NCBI GenBank assembly: GCA_001799615.1
Contig: MGTU01000004.1
Span: 1 to 64,000 of the forward strand
DNA: 64,000 bases
DNA from: Elusimicrobia bacterium GWA2_61_42
GTDB taxonomy: Bacteria; Elusimicrobiota; Elusimicrobia; Elusimicrobiales; UBA9959
Direction of reading: 5' to 3'
Shown: piece by piece, positions 1 to 10,573 of the stretch
Numbering within the stretch: the first letter of the stretch is position 1
Layout: every line of letters starts with the position of its first letter
Made by a program: the position numbers and the translations under genes
The notes under the pieces: generated by a model
Seen by the model: the letters and a program-made list of their open reading frames with translations, nothing else
Database searches by the model: none
What the model was told of the DNA's origin: nothing

Positions 1-3000
1 CAGCGGGGCGGTGACCATGCGCTATTCGGACGGCGCCATCGCCGCGCTGGGTGTGGACGAGAATTCCATCGCCATCTACCAATTCACCGCCGACGGTGGG
101 AGTTTCGCCCGGCTGCCTTATCTAACGCGGAACACCGCCGATAACGTGCTGACCGCCAGGGTGCCGGGCCTTACTTCACTGTTCGCCATCCTGGCCAGCA
201 GCAGGCAGGTAGAGAATATCCCGCCGTCGGTCTATCCCGACGGTATCCCACCCGAGTCCAGCCTGGCCGCCAACGGCCCGGCCATCCCGGCAGCCGACGG
301 CATAATCGTCTCCACAAGGACCGGGATAGCGCTTTCGGGGGCCGACCCGGTGCTGCCCGGCGTGGAGACCTCCGGCTACAAGCTGACCAACTACCTGCTG
401 AATCCCGATGAGAACACCGTGGACATCTCCACGTTCACCGCGCCGCTGGTTTCCAGCGAGGGGGTGCACGCGCTGCATTATTTCAGCGTAGATAACGCCT
501 TAAATTACGAGTTCCCCAGGGGCACCACGATATACGCCGACGGCACCCCTCCGGTTACCATGCTGGGGGGGGAAACACTGTTTGAGGCCGGCGGGAAGAA
601 ATACGCGGCCGCCGGCAGTTCTGTCACGCTTAACGGCAAGGACATCCTTTCCAACGGCGTCTCCAGCGGGCATTTGGGAACCCTTTACCTTGTAGGGATC
701 TCTACCTCCGCCTGCCCGGCCCTGGCGCAGATCATCTCCAACCCGCCCGCCGTACTGCCAACTTTCGCGGGCCTGCCCGGCAGTTGTGAAAACCCGGCCT
801 ACTCGCAGCCTTTCTCATTGGAAGAGGGAACCAGGAGTGTCACATACTTCAGCCAGGACCGCGTAGGCAATTCTGAAAAAGTAACAAGGGAAGTCCTGTA
901 TGTGGACGGTACCGCCCCCAGCGTAGGGTTGCTGATAGACGGCATTCTGTATGAGCCAGGGGCGGAAGCGGAGGTGGTGGCGGGCTCCAGTATCACTATA
1001 CCCGCTACGGATCTTACATTGGGTAAGGTGGCCTCCGGCCTTGCTACCACCTATATGCTGATAAATGTGGCTCCGGAGACCTGTGAAAGCGGCGGCGCCG
1101 GCGGCGGGGTGGATGGGGTCGGTTCCTGCGGGAACCCCTATTATACAGGTGCTTTTTCCCTGCCGGTCGGCACGCACACCGTCTATTACAGCGCCATGGA
1201 CCGGGTTGGCAACAAGGCGCCCATAAAGCGGATAAAAATTGCAGTCCATAGAAAAGCCCCCTTCCCTATTGCGTATAAATTCACCGGCAAGTTCGCGCTG
1301 AATAATGAGTATTTCGCCGCCATAGATGCAGTCGGAAACATTTATGCCGCCTCGTTTAATCAGGTTTCAAAATACACCTCTTCCGGAATTTTGGTGTCAA
1401 GCTGGGGAACTTATGGATCTGGTCCGGGGCAATTTCTTGAGATCGGGGCCATTAAGGTCGGACCTGACGGAAGCATTTATGTGCTGGATATCAGCAATAA
1501 GAGTGTTCAAAAATTCACGCCTGATGGAACATATCTTTCCGCGATAAAAGGAGTTTTTCAGTACCCGCAGGGCTTTGATATCGGCAAGAACGGGGATCTT
1601 TATGTCGCCGATTACACAATTGGCCAGGTGGTTGTGGTGAGCGCCAGCGGAGAGGTCCTTAAAACAATAAGCGTTCCGAATTGCCTGGATGCTTTGGCGG
1701 ATGACGCTGGGAATGTTTACGCTGCCGATAATCTGAACAAGGTGGTTAAAAAATTCTCGCCGGATGGAACATTGTTGACCACCTTCGGCTCACAAGCCGG
1801 TCCTATGGCTTTTGAGGAACCGTTTTCTTTGGCGCTTGATGGTTATGGAAACATCTTTGTAACGGACCTGATGAGCGTGGGTGCCAGGATAGCGGTGTTC
1901 AGGGGTAGCGGCGAGTACCTGGGAGAGATAGGAACAACTAATACTACACCTGGCGGAGTTATGTCAGGAATAATTACTAGGCCGGCGCTTAATTCAGCCA
2001 CAGGCGAATTGTTCGTTCCACAGGGGACGACACTTTTTTCCTATCAAATCCCCGGCGCCTTGACCGCTCCGCGCGTAATCTCGCCGGCATCCGGCGCGAC
2101 GATTTCCCATGAGCAGGTTTTGGTATATATTCAGGCTGAGCCAGGGGCAAAGGTAGAGGTTCTGGCTGGCGGGGCTACCGTTGTTGTCGGCTATGTGGAT
2201 AATGCGGCTGGCTGGTTTAAGACTTCGGTGGCGCTGGCTCAGGGCCCGCATGCCATAAGTGTCCGGGCGGCCACGAATATGGGCTTTGACTGCGGAACAA
2301 GCCCTGTGGCAACAATTTCTGTCCAGGCTCAGCAGCCGGCGGTGTTCTCGCAGGCGGTTTCTATCCCTGTCAGGGGCTATCCGTACACCCAGGTCATTGC
2401 CACCACTACGGTTACCGGGGATTTTAACGGCGACCACCAGGCTGATATAGTCGCCATAGGGAAATATTCCTACACGGTATTGCTGGGCCGCGGCGGCGGC
2501 AATTTTGACGAGCAACTTTCAGTCGGTTTTTTACCCTATTATTTTCAATCAGGTCCGACAGGAACACTCATCTGGGAAGCGCTCGCCGATGACGTAAATA
2601 AGGACGGCAAACTGGATTTTGTTCTTTCGTCACTTGGCAGCATCATTGCCGCATTGGGAAACGGGGACGGGACCTTCCGCCTGCAAGATTCCGGCTACAG
2701 CATCTACACCTGTAACCAGCAAAACATAGGGGACATGGATATAGAGCTGGGCGACCTGAACGGTGACGGCCGTACCGATATCATCAAGAGCGTTAATAAT
2801 AACGCTGCCCCCGGCAGTTGCGTCTACGTCTTTACCGGACTCGGTGACGGAAAGTTTTATCTCTCGGCGCAGAAGTACGTAGCCCGCGCCAACGACCTTA
2901 TTGCCCTGAAAGATCTGGACAGCGATGGGAAACCCGATATCACCACAGGTCAGGGAATTTATTGGAATGGCGCCGCGGGGCCATTCGAGAATTTTCAGGA

Positions 3001-6000
3001 GATGTGTTCAAGCTGCACCCGAGTATTGACCGAGGACATGACCGGCGACGGCCTCCCGGATCTGCTCTTCGACTATAAACAACTGCGGGTGAACGCCGGC
3101 GGCCGCAATTTCGGCGCCCCGGTGGTCTGGAACCTGGACTGGCAGGGCAACTGGATACTCGGCAAGCCGGCTGTGAGAGATTTCAACGGTGATGGGGTGC
3201 CGGATATAGCGCTGGGGGTAGGCAAGGGCGACAGTAATTATGGCTGGATCTTCGCCTATCTCGGGTATGGCGACGGACTCTCTAATCCGACGCCGGTAAA
3301 GTTATATGTCGGGAACACTTACAGCCAGATAGATACGCTCAGCGTGGCTGATTTTAACAACGATGCGCATGGCGACATTGTTACCGCGCTGCACTTTAAC
3401 ATCGAATACCTGACTCCGGAGCTGGCACTATTCCTTAATAATACGCAGATTGCCGATGTAGTCCCGCCGGCTGCCTCGACCCTCGGGCTTGCGGCTGGTT
3501 ACGACGGCGGAGTCCGTGTGGCCTGGACGGCGCCTGGCGACAATGGCGCCGCAGGGAAAGCGGCCCGTTATGAACTTGCTTTCTCGCCTGCTTCTGTTAC
3601 TTCTGAAAATTTCTCCGCGGCTACAAAGGTGCAGGGTCTGGCTTCCCCAAAACCAGCCGGCTCCGCTGAGACCGCGAATGTGACAGGATTGGAGGAAGGC
3701 GGGCTCTATTATTTCGCCCTGGTCAGCTATGATGAGGCTGGTAACGCCTCGCAGCTTTCCAATGTGCCGTCGATACAACTGTATTATTCCGCGGAAAGCG
3801 GCCCGCTGGTGGGAGGGCGGGCGGAGGCGCTGTTGGTGGCCGGGATAGAGCCTGCTCTTGCCGCCGTTTCTGCTGAAGCTGCTCTCGGCCTTGTTGCCGT
3901 GGAGGCGGCGGCGGCGCAGGACCTTGCCCTTGTGAGCGGCATTCATAGTGTGGGCTTTGCGGGGGGGTACGATTTTTCAGGCGTTCTGTCCCTTCGTTAC
4001 TCTACCGCCGCGGTCGAAAGTAAAGGGCTGATAGAAAGCGATGTCGCTATTTATGAATACTCCGTGGCGGGCTGGTCGCGCATGGAAGGGCAGATCCTGG
4101 ACTCGGGCAACAAAACCCTGGTAGTTCCGGTCAATAGTTCTTCTGTTGTCTGCGGGGTGCTGGGCTCCGGGCCGAAGCTCCTGAGCCCGGCGGAAAATTC
4201 AGTTATATATTCCACCTCACCGGTTTTTTTGGGGCGGATCTGCGGCGGCTGCGCCCTGCGGATATATGAGAGCGGCGCTTTACTGGGTGAAATGACCGCG
4301 CAAGAGGACGGCTTCCTGAAAGGCGCCCTTGGCTTTGCGGGCGGCCGGCATTCAATATCTGCGGAGGTCGTGGAGGGCGGGATCGTTCGCCCTGTGAAAA
4401 TATACAGGGAATTCTCTGTGCAAGCGCCTTACGCGCTTGGTTTTGAAGCGCCGGTTATGATGTCCAGCAATGCGGTTGTTAATATGGGGGCTACCGGCAT
4501 AGGGGTCGCCGACTTCAACGGCGACGGACATGACGACATACTGGTTTTTGGGAAAAAGGGCTACGTAACGGCGCTCGGACGTGGAAATGGCGGGTTCGAC
4601 TATAAAGCGCCGGTTTCCGGTTATTATAATGGTGTTTTCCGTATTGAGACGCCGGACCTTAACAAGGACGGTAAGCCTGATATTGTGGCGGCTAACTACT
4701 ACAAGGGCGTCCTGGCGAGTTTGGGCAACGGGGATGGGTCATTTGGCGGGATCTACTCCCTGCCTAATCAGTTAAGCGTTAGCGACGATATTGCCAGCCG
4801 TGATTTTGACGGTGATTCCTTCAGCGATGTCGCAATAGCCGGCTATGACACCTCGGCGTATAAATACGTGGTGTCGCTACTGAAGGGGGAAGGCGGCCCG
4901 AACTTCTCAAGGAGATATCTGGCCACGCCTTTACAGGTTTCGGCCGGAGTGAAGTTCGCGCAGATGGATGTGGACGGAAAAACCGACATTCTTCATGGCG
5001 GCGCCGTTCTGTACGGCGACGGACAGGGGAATTTCCCAGTAACAAGGAACTTCGCGCCGAATTGTGTTAAGTCGCTTACGGGGGACTTCAACAAGGACGG
5101 ATACGGCGATTTCGCCTGTATTAGGAATTATGAAACTTTTGCGGATATCTATGTGTCCCTGCGAAACAGGACCTATAAACTCGCCCAGACCATAGCGTTG
5201 CCGGCTCAGGCGGCAGAGGCCGCCGCGCTGGCCGACATGAACAACGACGGGCACGAGGATTTGGTGCTTGGCGGCTATTATGGCCGGTTATACGTTCTAG
5301 CCTCCCGCGGCGACGGCAGTTTCTCCGCGCCGGTTACTATCAGCATTGATAGCCGTGTCGATACCGTTAAGACCGTTAAGATCGGCGATTTTGACGAGGA
5401 CGGGCGCAGGGATATTGTGGTGGGACACCACTACGCGCCTATTTCCCCCGAGGATGTTACTATAATCTACAACCGCAGCGCCGCGCCGGACGTCGCCGCG
5501 CCTGGGACCGTTTCCAATCTGGGCGCCGTTTTCGATAGCAACAGCGGAGACATCCTGCTGAGCTGGACCGCGCCGGGGGACGACGGTGCGCGCGGGATAG
5601 CCGCTCAATATGATCTGCGGTTCGCGGCCGTACCGGTAATTGACGAAGGAGCGTTCAACGGAGCTTTCCGGGTGGAAGGCGTGCGGCCGCCGGCCGCCGC
5701 CGGGACGCAGGAAACTTTCGCGCTTAACGGGCTGGCAGGCGGAAACACCTACTATTTCGCTTTGAAGGCGGCGGACGAGTCTGGTAATGTTTCGGCGGTC
5801 TCCAACGGTCCCGGTGTATTCGTTCTGTACGTGGCGAAAAGCACCGGGACCATAGAGGGTGGACGTCCTGAGCTTGGTATAGTTTCCTCAAGCCCTGCTT
5901 ATATAATCTGGGTCAGTACGGTCTCCGGAGGCGGCGCGGTGGTTGTCGGCTCGGCCTCGGCGCTGGGAATAACCTTAGGCAGCAACCTCTATGAAATCGG

Positions 6001-9000
6001 CCCGGATGGGGCTTATAACCCTCCCGCAATCCTGACATTCTACTATTCCACGGCGGCGCTCGCGGCTGCAGGGCTGCAGGAAGAAGATGTTTATGTGTAT
6101 GAACACTTCCCGGATGGAGAATGGAAAAAACTCCCGGACCAGGTGCGGGATATCCTTAACCACAAGATAACCGTGCCGATAACGCAGATAGCCTCTCTGT
6201 TCGGTGTGTTCGGAGTGGTGAGTGATAGAACCGCGCCGGCCACGGAACTCTCCGTGAAAGGCAGTTCCTGGTCGGCCGACGGGCAATTGTATGTAAGCAG
6301 TGTCGCGGCTCTTAGCCTGAACGCGTATGACGCGGTGGTCTATGGCACCTCCAGCGGCGTGGCTTTCACCGGCTTTCGCGTTGATGCCGGCAGCGCCGCG
6401 CCTTTCGCTATGTATGCCGGGCCCTTTGCGCTTGCGGCGGGGCCTCATCTGGTAGAGTTCTTCAGCCGGGATAATGCCGGCAACGATGAGCAGGTAAGAT
6501 CGGCGGCTGTTTTGGTGGATAGCGCAGCTCCGGCAAGCCTGATCTCAGGTGCAGGTCGGGCGGGAGAGAATGGTTGGCATATTTCGGCAGTGGCGGTTTC
6601 GGTAAAGGCGGAAGATGCTGGCTCTGGAGTCGCGGCTGTGAATTATTCTCTGGATGGCGATGCTTACCAGGCGTATTCTTCATTGTTCAGCCTTGCGGCG
6701 GAAGGCGGCCACGCCGTTGCCGCTTATGCTATTGACCATGTCGGCAATGAGGGCGGGCTTGCCCGCTCCGCGTTCAAAATAGACCTTTCCACTCCGGGGA
6801 TATACTATTCCGCGCTGCCTGTCGCCAACTCCGATGGTTGGAACAAGACACTGGTGGAAGTTGTATTTACCGGAACCGATGCGGTTTCAGGCGTAGAGCA
6901 CTGCTCTTCCTCCTTTACCCTAAGCGGCGAGGGCAAGGAAATCCCGGTTTCTGGCTATTGCCGTGATTTTGCCGGCTGGTCGTCCACCGCGGCTTTCTCG
7001 CTAAGCATCGACACCACGGCGCCCGGGTTGTCTTATGCCGCGGAGCCGGCGGCCAACGGGGCGGGCTGGAACAACTCGGACGTTACTGTGAAATTCGCCT
7101 GTTCCGACGCCTTGTCAGCCGTGAAGTCCTGCCCAGCCGACGAGGTGTTCTCCGGCGAGGGGTTGGATATTTCCACGTCGGCTTTTGCTCTGGACTATGC
7201 CGGCAACTCGAGATCTGTAGTTGTAGCCGGGGTAAAAATAGACAAAACAGCCCCTGCGGTTGTCGTTGTATCCCCGGCCGCCGGCGGCAGCTATGTGGCG
7301 GGCAAGGGCACTGTAAATATCGGCTTCTCTGTCGCCGATAATCTTGACCAGGCGCCTTCGGTGAGCGCCTCGCTGGTACAGGCGCTGGATAAAGGCGCGC
7401 CCCGCGGCGAGCTCCCCGCCTCCGTAACTGTGGTTTCTGGTCAGGCGCTTGACCCTATGACGCTGGACGACGGTCTGTGGCGTCTTGAGGTTGTTGCCCT
7501 GGATGCCGCCGACAACTCCACGCGGGCGGTTTCCGGGCTCTTTGAGGTGGTACACGACACCATTGCGCCCCTGACCACGCTGAACGTCGGCGAGCCGAAG
7601 TTTGCCGGTGAGGCGGTCTTTATAAATTCCGCCACGCCGCTGCTGCTGTCGGCCACTGACGATATGCTGATAGCCGGCGACCGCCAGGGTGCTGGGGTGG
7701 AATTCACCTACGCCTCCATAGATGGCGGCGCTGAGGCTGTTATTACGGGGCCGCTCAATATTCTTAGTGAGGGACTACACACGCTTGCCTACTACAGCGT
7801 GGACAAAGCCGGTAATGCCGAGCCCGCTAAAACCGCGGCCTTCTCCGTGGACAATACCGCGCCGGAGGCGGAATACACCATAACCGGCCCGGTATTCCAG
7901 GGCGGCCGGTTGTTTGCTTCCACTTCGGCCATGATCGCCCTATCAGCCGTGGAACCGCCCTCCTCGGGCGCGGCTAGCGGGTTGGCGACCATTTTTGTGG
8001 CCGACTCCACGGATACCTACGCAATCTATGCCGGCATCTTCACGGCTGCCGAGGGCGCGCACCTCTACGGTTATTACGCCAAAGACCGGCTGGGCAATGC
8101 CTCGCAGGTGAAGACCCTGGCCCTGGTTGCCGACGGCACGCCGCCCGCCACGGAGCCGGGTTTCTCAATAGCGCCGTCCACTGAAACCCCTGGCCGCTTG
8201 ACTATCTCTTCGGACACTTATGTCTGGCTGGCCGGCACGGATGAGTATAGCGGGATAGCTGCTATAACTTACTCCATTGATGGTTTCACGCCGGCGGTGT
8301 TCTGCAGCAGTTTCACGCTGGCACCCGGCCCTCACAGCGTGGCCTGGTGGTCGGTGGACAATGTCGGCAATACTGAGCCGACCCGCACGGCGGCTATACA
8401 GGTCAGGGGCCAGACTGCCTTGGCCGAAGTAGCGCTTAACTTCGAGCCCTCGGTCATCAACCTCAAGAGCGAAGGTAAATACGTGGAGGCCAGGCTTGCC
8501 GTATTCAGCGCAACAGGGCCCGGCTTCGACGCGGATTCTATCCGGATAACCAAAGTTAACGACGTGGCCTTGTCCTCGCCGCTATACGCGTTGTTTGAGC
8601 ATGGCAATGGTAAAAAAGAGAAATCACGTGAGAAGCTCTTCAGTGTTACGGTAAAGTTCGACCGGCAGGCCTTGATAGCCGTGTTACCGCCGGACGCGGA
8701 GAGCGTCGTTACGATGGAGGGCCCTTTTGACGACAGCACGACTTTTGTCGCCGAGGGTTCCCTGCGCGTGATGGCTCCCGGCAGGATCAGTAAAAGCAGC
8801 GGCGGCAAAGTTCACCATGGTTCAAAAGCGGCCGTTGATATCCCGGCCAAGTCCCTGAAAGAGGATAGTGACATAAGCGTGGTGGCAATGTACGAGCGCC
8901 AGGCAGAACGCCGCGAGCGCGAAGACCGCGCCGCGGCCAAAGGCTTGACGCGCAAGGGCGGGATCTATGAATTCGGGCCCGAGGGCACGGTGTTCGACGA

Positions 9001-9559
9001 GCCGGTGGAGATCTCGCTGCCTTACGAGAACAACGACGCGGCCAAGGAAAAGCTGTCAGTCGCCTACTGGAACCCGTCCTCTAAAGACTGGGAGCCCTTA
9101 GCTTCCACGCTGGACCCTATTGGTAAGGTCGTTAAAGCGAAAGTGGGGCATTTCTCGCTGTACCAGGTGGTGGCCTCCACGCTGCCGGCCGCAAAAGAGC
9201 AGCGCGCGGCTTCCGCCGCCGCGGTCCCCGAAGCCGGCGGCCCTTCTTCCGCTTTCCTCCTTGGAGAGGTTTATGTTTATCCCAACCCGGCCAAAGGCGC
9301 GGAAGTGCCCGTGTTCCACGTGGAATGCGGCATAGCCGACAGCGTGAATATCAAGGTCTACACGGTAAGCGGCCGTGAGGCCCACGAGGCCACGCTTGCC
9401 GCCATGCCGGCGATATTAGACGACGGTAACGGGGCCAGCTACGCCTACGAATACTCCTGGCGCGGCCATATCCCCAGCGGGATCTATCTTTACTACATAG
9501 AGGCCCGTAAGGGCGGGCAGAAAATTAAAAAGACCGGCAAGTTCGCCGTGGTACGTTGA
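1..9559 (+). CDS. Giant secreted multidomain surface protein, 5' end outside window
   Basis: The frame is open to the left edge, so the first in-window start (GTG at 11) is probably not real; about 3180 residues are visible. Seen in order, numbered from base 11: the end of a ZU5-like module (1-65); Ig/OmpL47-like repeats ending in YFSxDxxGN-type strands (70-410); an NHL-type propeller (about 416-680); FG-GAP/VCBS repeats with DxNxDGxxD calcium loops (about 797-1140); a fibronectin III-like domain (1150-1253); a second VCBS block (1490-1820); a second FN3 (1830-1937); long OmpL47-like repeats (2073-2796); a ZU5-like segment (about 2923-3053); and a C-terminal domain (3087-3182) with YPNPAKG and SGIYLYYIEA, like type IX secretion or FlgD-type sorting domains. 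The role is probably surface display or adhesion. The next gene is a PorV/PorQ-like barrel, which fits type IX-like export. Domain calls are from motif recognition only. Confidence 0.85.
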   Translation, partial: SGAVTMRYSDGAIAALGVDENSIAIYQFTADGGSFARLPYLTRNTADNVLTARVPGLTSLFAILASSRQVENIPPSVYPDGIPPESSLAANGPAIPAADGIIVSTRTGIALSGADPVLPGVETSGYKLTNYLLNPDENTVDISTFTAPLVSSEGVHALHYFSVDNALNYEFPRGTTIYADGTPPVTMLGGETLFEAGGKKYAAAGSSVTLNGKDILSNGVSSGHLGTLYLVGISTSACPALAQIISNPPAVLPTFAGLPGSCENPAYSQPFSLEEGTRSVTYFSQDRVGNSEKVTREVLYVDGTAPSVGLLIDGILYEPGAEAEVVAGSSITIPATDLTLGKVASGLATTYMLINVAPETCESGGAGGGVDGVGSCGNPYYTGAFSLPVGTHTVYYSAMDRVGNKAPIKRIKIAVHRKAPFPIAYKFTGKFALNNEYFAAIDAVGNIYAASFNQVSKYTSSGILVSSWGTYGSGPGQFLEIGAIKVGPDGSIYVLDISNKSVQKFTPDGTYLSAIKGVFQYPQGFDIGKNGDLYVADYTIGQVVVVSASGEVLKTISVPNCLDALADDAGNVYAADNLNKVVKKFSPDGTLLTTFGSQAGPMAFEEPFSLALDGYGNIFVTDLMSVGARIAVFRGSGEYLGEIGTTNTTPGGVMSGIITRPALNSATGELFVPQGTTLFSYQIPGALTAPRVISPASGATISHEQVLVYIQAEPGAKVEVLAGGATVVVGYVDNAAGWFKTSVALAQGPHAISVRAATNMGFDCGTSPVATISVQAQQPAVFSQAVSIPVRGYPYTQVIATTTVTGDFNGDHQADIVAIGKYSYTVLLGRGGGNFDEQLSVGFLPYYFQSGPTGTLIWEALADDVNKDGKLDFVLSSLGSIIAALGNGDGTFRLQDSGYSIYTCNQQNIGDMDIELGDLNGDGRTDIIKSVNNNAAPGSCVYVFTGLGDGKFYLSAQKYVARANDLIALKDLDSDGKPDITTGQGIYWNGAAGPFENFQEMCSSCTRVLTEDMTGDGLPDLLFDYKQLRVNAGGRNFGAPVVWNLDWQGNWILGKPAVRDFNGDGVPDIALGVGKGDSNYGWIFAYLGYGDGLSNPTPVKLYVGNTYSQIDTLSVADFNNDAHGDIVTALHFNIEYLTPELALFLNNTQIADVVPPAASTLGLAAGYDGGVRVAWTAPGDNGAAGKAARYELAFSPASVTSENFSAATKVQGLASPKPAGSAETANVTGLEEGGLYYFALVSYDEAGNASQLSNVPSIQLYYSAESGPLVGGRAEALLVAGIEPALAAVSAEAALGLVAVEAAAAQDLALVSGIHSVGFAGGYDFSGVLSLRYSTAAVESKGLIESDVAIYEYSVAGWSRMEGQILDSGNKTLVVPVNSSSVVCGVLGSGPKLLSPAENSVIYSTSPVFLGRICGGCALRIYESGALLGEMTAQEDGFLKGALGFAGGRHSISAEVVEGGIVRPVKIYREFSVQAPYALGFEAPVMMSSNAVVNMGATGIGVADFNGDGHDDILVFGKKGYVTALGRGNGGFDYKAPVSGYYNGVFRIETPDLNKDGKPDIVAANYYKGVLASLGNGDGSFGGIYSLPNQLSVSDDIASRDFDGDSFSDVAIAGYDTSAYKYVVSLLKGEGGPNFSRRYLATPLQVSAGVKFAQMDVDGKTDILHGGAVLYGDGQGNFPVTRNFAPNCVKSLTGDFNKDGYGDFACIRNYETFADIYVSLRNRTYKLAQTIALPAQAAEAAALADMNNDGHEDLVLGGYYGRLYVLASRGDGSFSAPVTISIDSRVDTVKTVKIGDFDEDGRRDIVVGHHYAPISPEDVTIIYNRSAAPDVAAPGTVSNLGAVFDSNSGDILLSWTAPGDDGARGIAAQYDLRFAAVPVIDEGAFNGAFRVEGVRPPAAAGTQETFALNGLAGGNTYYFALKAADESGNVSAVSNGPGVFVLYVAKSTGTIEGGRPELGIVSSSPAYIIWVSTVSGGGAVVVGSASALGITLGSNLYEIGPDGAYNPPAILTFYYSTAALAAAGLQEEDVYVYEHFPDGEWKKLPDQVRDILNHKITVPITQIASLFGVFGVVSDRTAPATELSVKGSSWSADGQLYVSSVAALSLNAYDAVVYGTSSGVAFTGFRVDAGSAAPFAMYAGPFALAAGPHLVEFFSRDNAGNDEQVRSAAVLVDSAAPASLISGAGRAGENGWHISAVAVSVKAEDAGSGVAAVNYSLDGDAYQAYSSLFSLAAEGGHAVAAYAIDHVGNEGGLARSAFKIDLSTPGIYYSALPVANSDGWNKTLVEVVFTGTDAVSGVEHCSSSFTLSGEGKEIPVSGYCRDFAGWSSTAAFSLSIDTTAPGLSYAAEPAANGAGWNNSDVTVKFACSDALSAVKSCPADEVFSGEGLDISTSAFALDYAGNSRSVVVAGVKIDKTAPAVVVVSPAAGGSYVAGKGTVNIGFSVADNLDQAPSVSASLVQALDKGAPRGELPASVTVVSGQALDPMTLDDGLWRLEVVALDAADNSTRAVSGLFEVVHDTIAPLTTLNVGEPKFAGEAVFINSATPLLLSATDDMLIAGDRQGAGVEFTYASIDGGAEAVITGPLNILSEGLHTLAYYSVDKAGNAEPAKTAAFSVDNTAPEAEYTITGPVFQGGRLFASTSAMIALSAVEPPSSGAASGLATIFVADSTDTYAIYAGIFTAAEGAHLYGYYAKDRLGNASQVKTLALVADGTPPATEPGFSIAPSTETPGRLTISSDTYVWLAGTDEYSGIAAITYSIDGFTPAVFCSSFTLAPGPHSVAWWSVDNVGNTEPTRTAAIQVRGQTALAEVALNFEPSVINLKSEGKYVEARLAVFSATGPGFDADSIRITKVNDVALSSPLYALFEHGNGKKEKSREKLFSVTVKFDRQALIAVLPPDAESVVTMEGPFDDSTTFVAEGSLRVMAPGRISKSSGGKVHHGSKAAVDIPAKSLKEDSDISVVAMYERQAERREREDRAAAKGLTRKGGIYEFGPEGTVFDEPVEISLPYENNDAAKEKLSVAYWNPSSKDWEPLASTLDPIGKVVKAKVGHFSLYQVVASTLPAAKEQRAASAAAVPEAGGPSSAFLLGEVYVYPNPAKGAEVPVFHVECGIADSVNIKVYTVSGREAHEATLAAMPAILDDGNGASYAYEYSWRGHIPSGIYLYYIEARKGGQKIKKTGKFAVVR

Positions 9560-9568
9560 GGAGGGCTT

Positions 9569-10546
9569 ATGACTAACAAAAACAACCCTCAACATGATGC
9601 AGCCAACAGCGTGGTTTACCTGCTTTCGCGGCCCTGGGTGGTCACACTGCTGGTGTTGTTCCTGCTGATACCCTCGGCCAAGCTTAGCCAGGCCCTTGAA
9701 AGCGGCGCCGACTTCCTGCGCATAGACACGGACGCGCGGGCGGGGGCCATGTCTTCGGCGGGCGCGGCTTCGGCCATGGGCATAAGCGCCATAACCTATA
9801 ACCCCGCGGGGCTAGCCTCAATGGGTAAAGGCGAGGCGGCCTTAAGCCACAGCGCCTGGTACCTGGGTTCCGCGCATGATTTTGTAGGCGCCGGGTTCGC
9901 GCTGCCGGGGTCGGCTGGCTGGAAAATGGGTTTGAGCTTAACCCGCCTATCCAGCGGCAGCATGGAAGGCCGCACAGCCTCCAGGGCCAAAGCCGGCGGC
10001 TACAGCGCCTACGACCAGGCCGCCAGCCTTGGGTTGGCCAGGCAGTACGGCCTGTACAGCGTGGGCGGGGTTGTAAAGTACATAGAAAGCTCCATAGCGG
10101 GCGTTAAGGGTACAGGCTACGCCGTAGACCTGGGCTTGAAGCGCGGGATAAGGGGCGCCCCTGTGTCCGTGGGCGTTGCCGTGCAGAACCTGGGGACCGG
10201 CATTAAGTATATCTCGCAGCGTGACCAGTTGCCTTTAAGCGTAAGCGCCGGTATAATGTTTATGCCGGTCGGCGGGTTCATGCTGAACTTCGACGCGCGG
10301 CGTTATGTGTACGACAAGTACACGGCCTACAGCTTGGGTACGGAATATGCCCTGTTCGGCGGCCCCGGGAGCATGTCGGGGCTGAGTTTAAGAGGCGGGG
10401 TAAACGGCGGGGCCGCACAAAGCGCCGCGGGCGCGTTCAGTGCGGGAGCCGGCATAAAGCTGATGAATGCGGACCTGGATTACGCCTTGTCGCCAGAGGG
10501 CAAACTGGGCAGCACCCAGCGCATAACGCTGAAGAAGAAATTTTAA
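9569..10546 (+). CDS. PorV/PorQ-family outer membrane beta-barrel protein
   Basis: 325 residues. A hydrophobic segment at about 19-42 (ending near SQALES) looks like a signal peptide after an unusually long polar start. Then comes ADFLRIDTDARAGAMSSAGAAS and ITYNPAGLAS, the hallmark opening of PorV/PorQ (UPF0164-type) barrels, followed by alternating amphipathic strands and a terminal aromatic (KKKF). A GAGGAGGG ribosome site precedes the ATG, nine bases after the giant gene, so the two are likely co-transcribed. Known family members are porins or type IX secretion shuttles. Inferred role: export or anchoring partner of the upstream giant protein. Confidence 0.85.
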   Translation: MTNKNNPQHDAANSVVYLLSRPWVVTLLVLFLLIPSAKLSQALESGADFLRIDTDARAGAMSSAGAASAMGISAITYNPAGLASMGKGEAALSHSAWYLGSAHDFVGAGFALPGSAGWKMGLSLTRLSSGSMEGRTASRAKAGGYSAYDQAASLGLARQYGLYSVGGVVKYIESSIAGVKGTGYAVDLGLKRGIRGAPVSVGVAVQNLGTGIKYISQRDQLPLSVSAGIMFMPVGGFMLNFDARRYVYDKYTAYSLGTEYALFGGPGSMSGLSLRGGVNGGAAQSAAGAFSAGAGIKLMNADLDYALSPEGKLGSTQRITLKKKF

Positions 10547-10573
10547 TTTACAATTTTCCACCCTTCGTAATAA

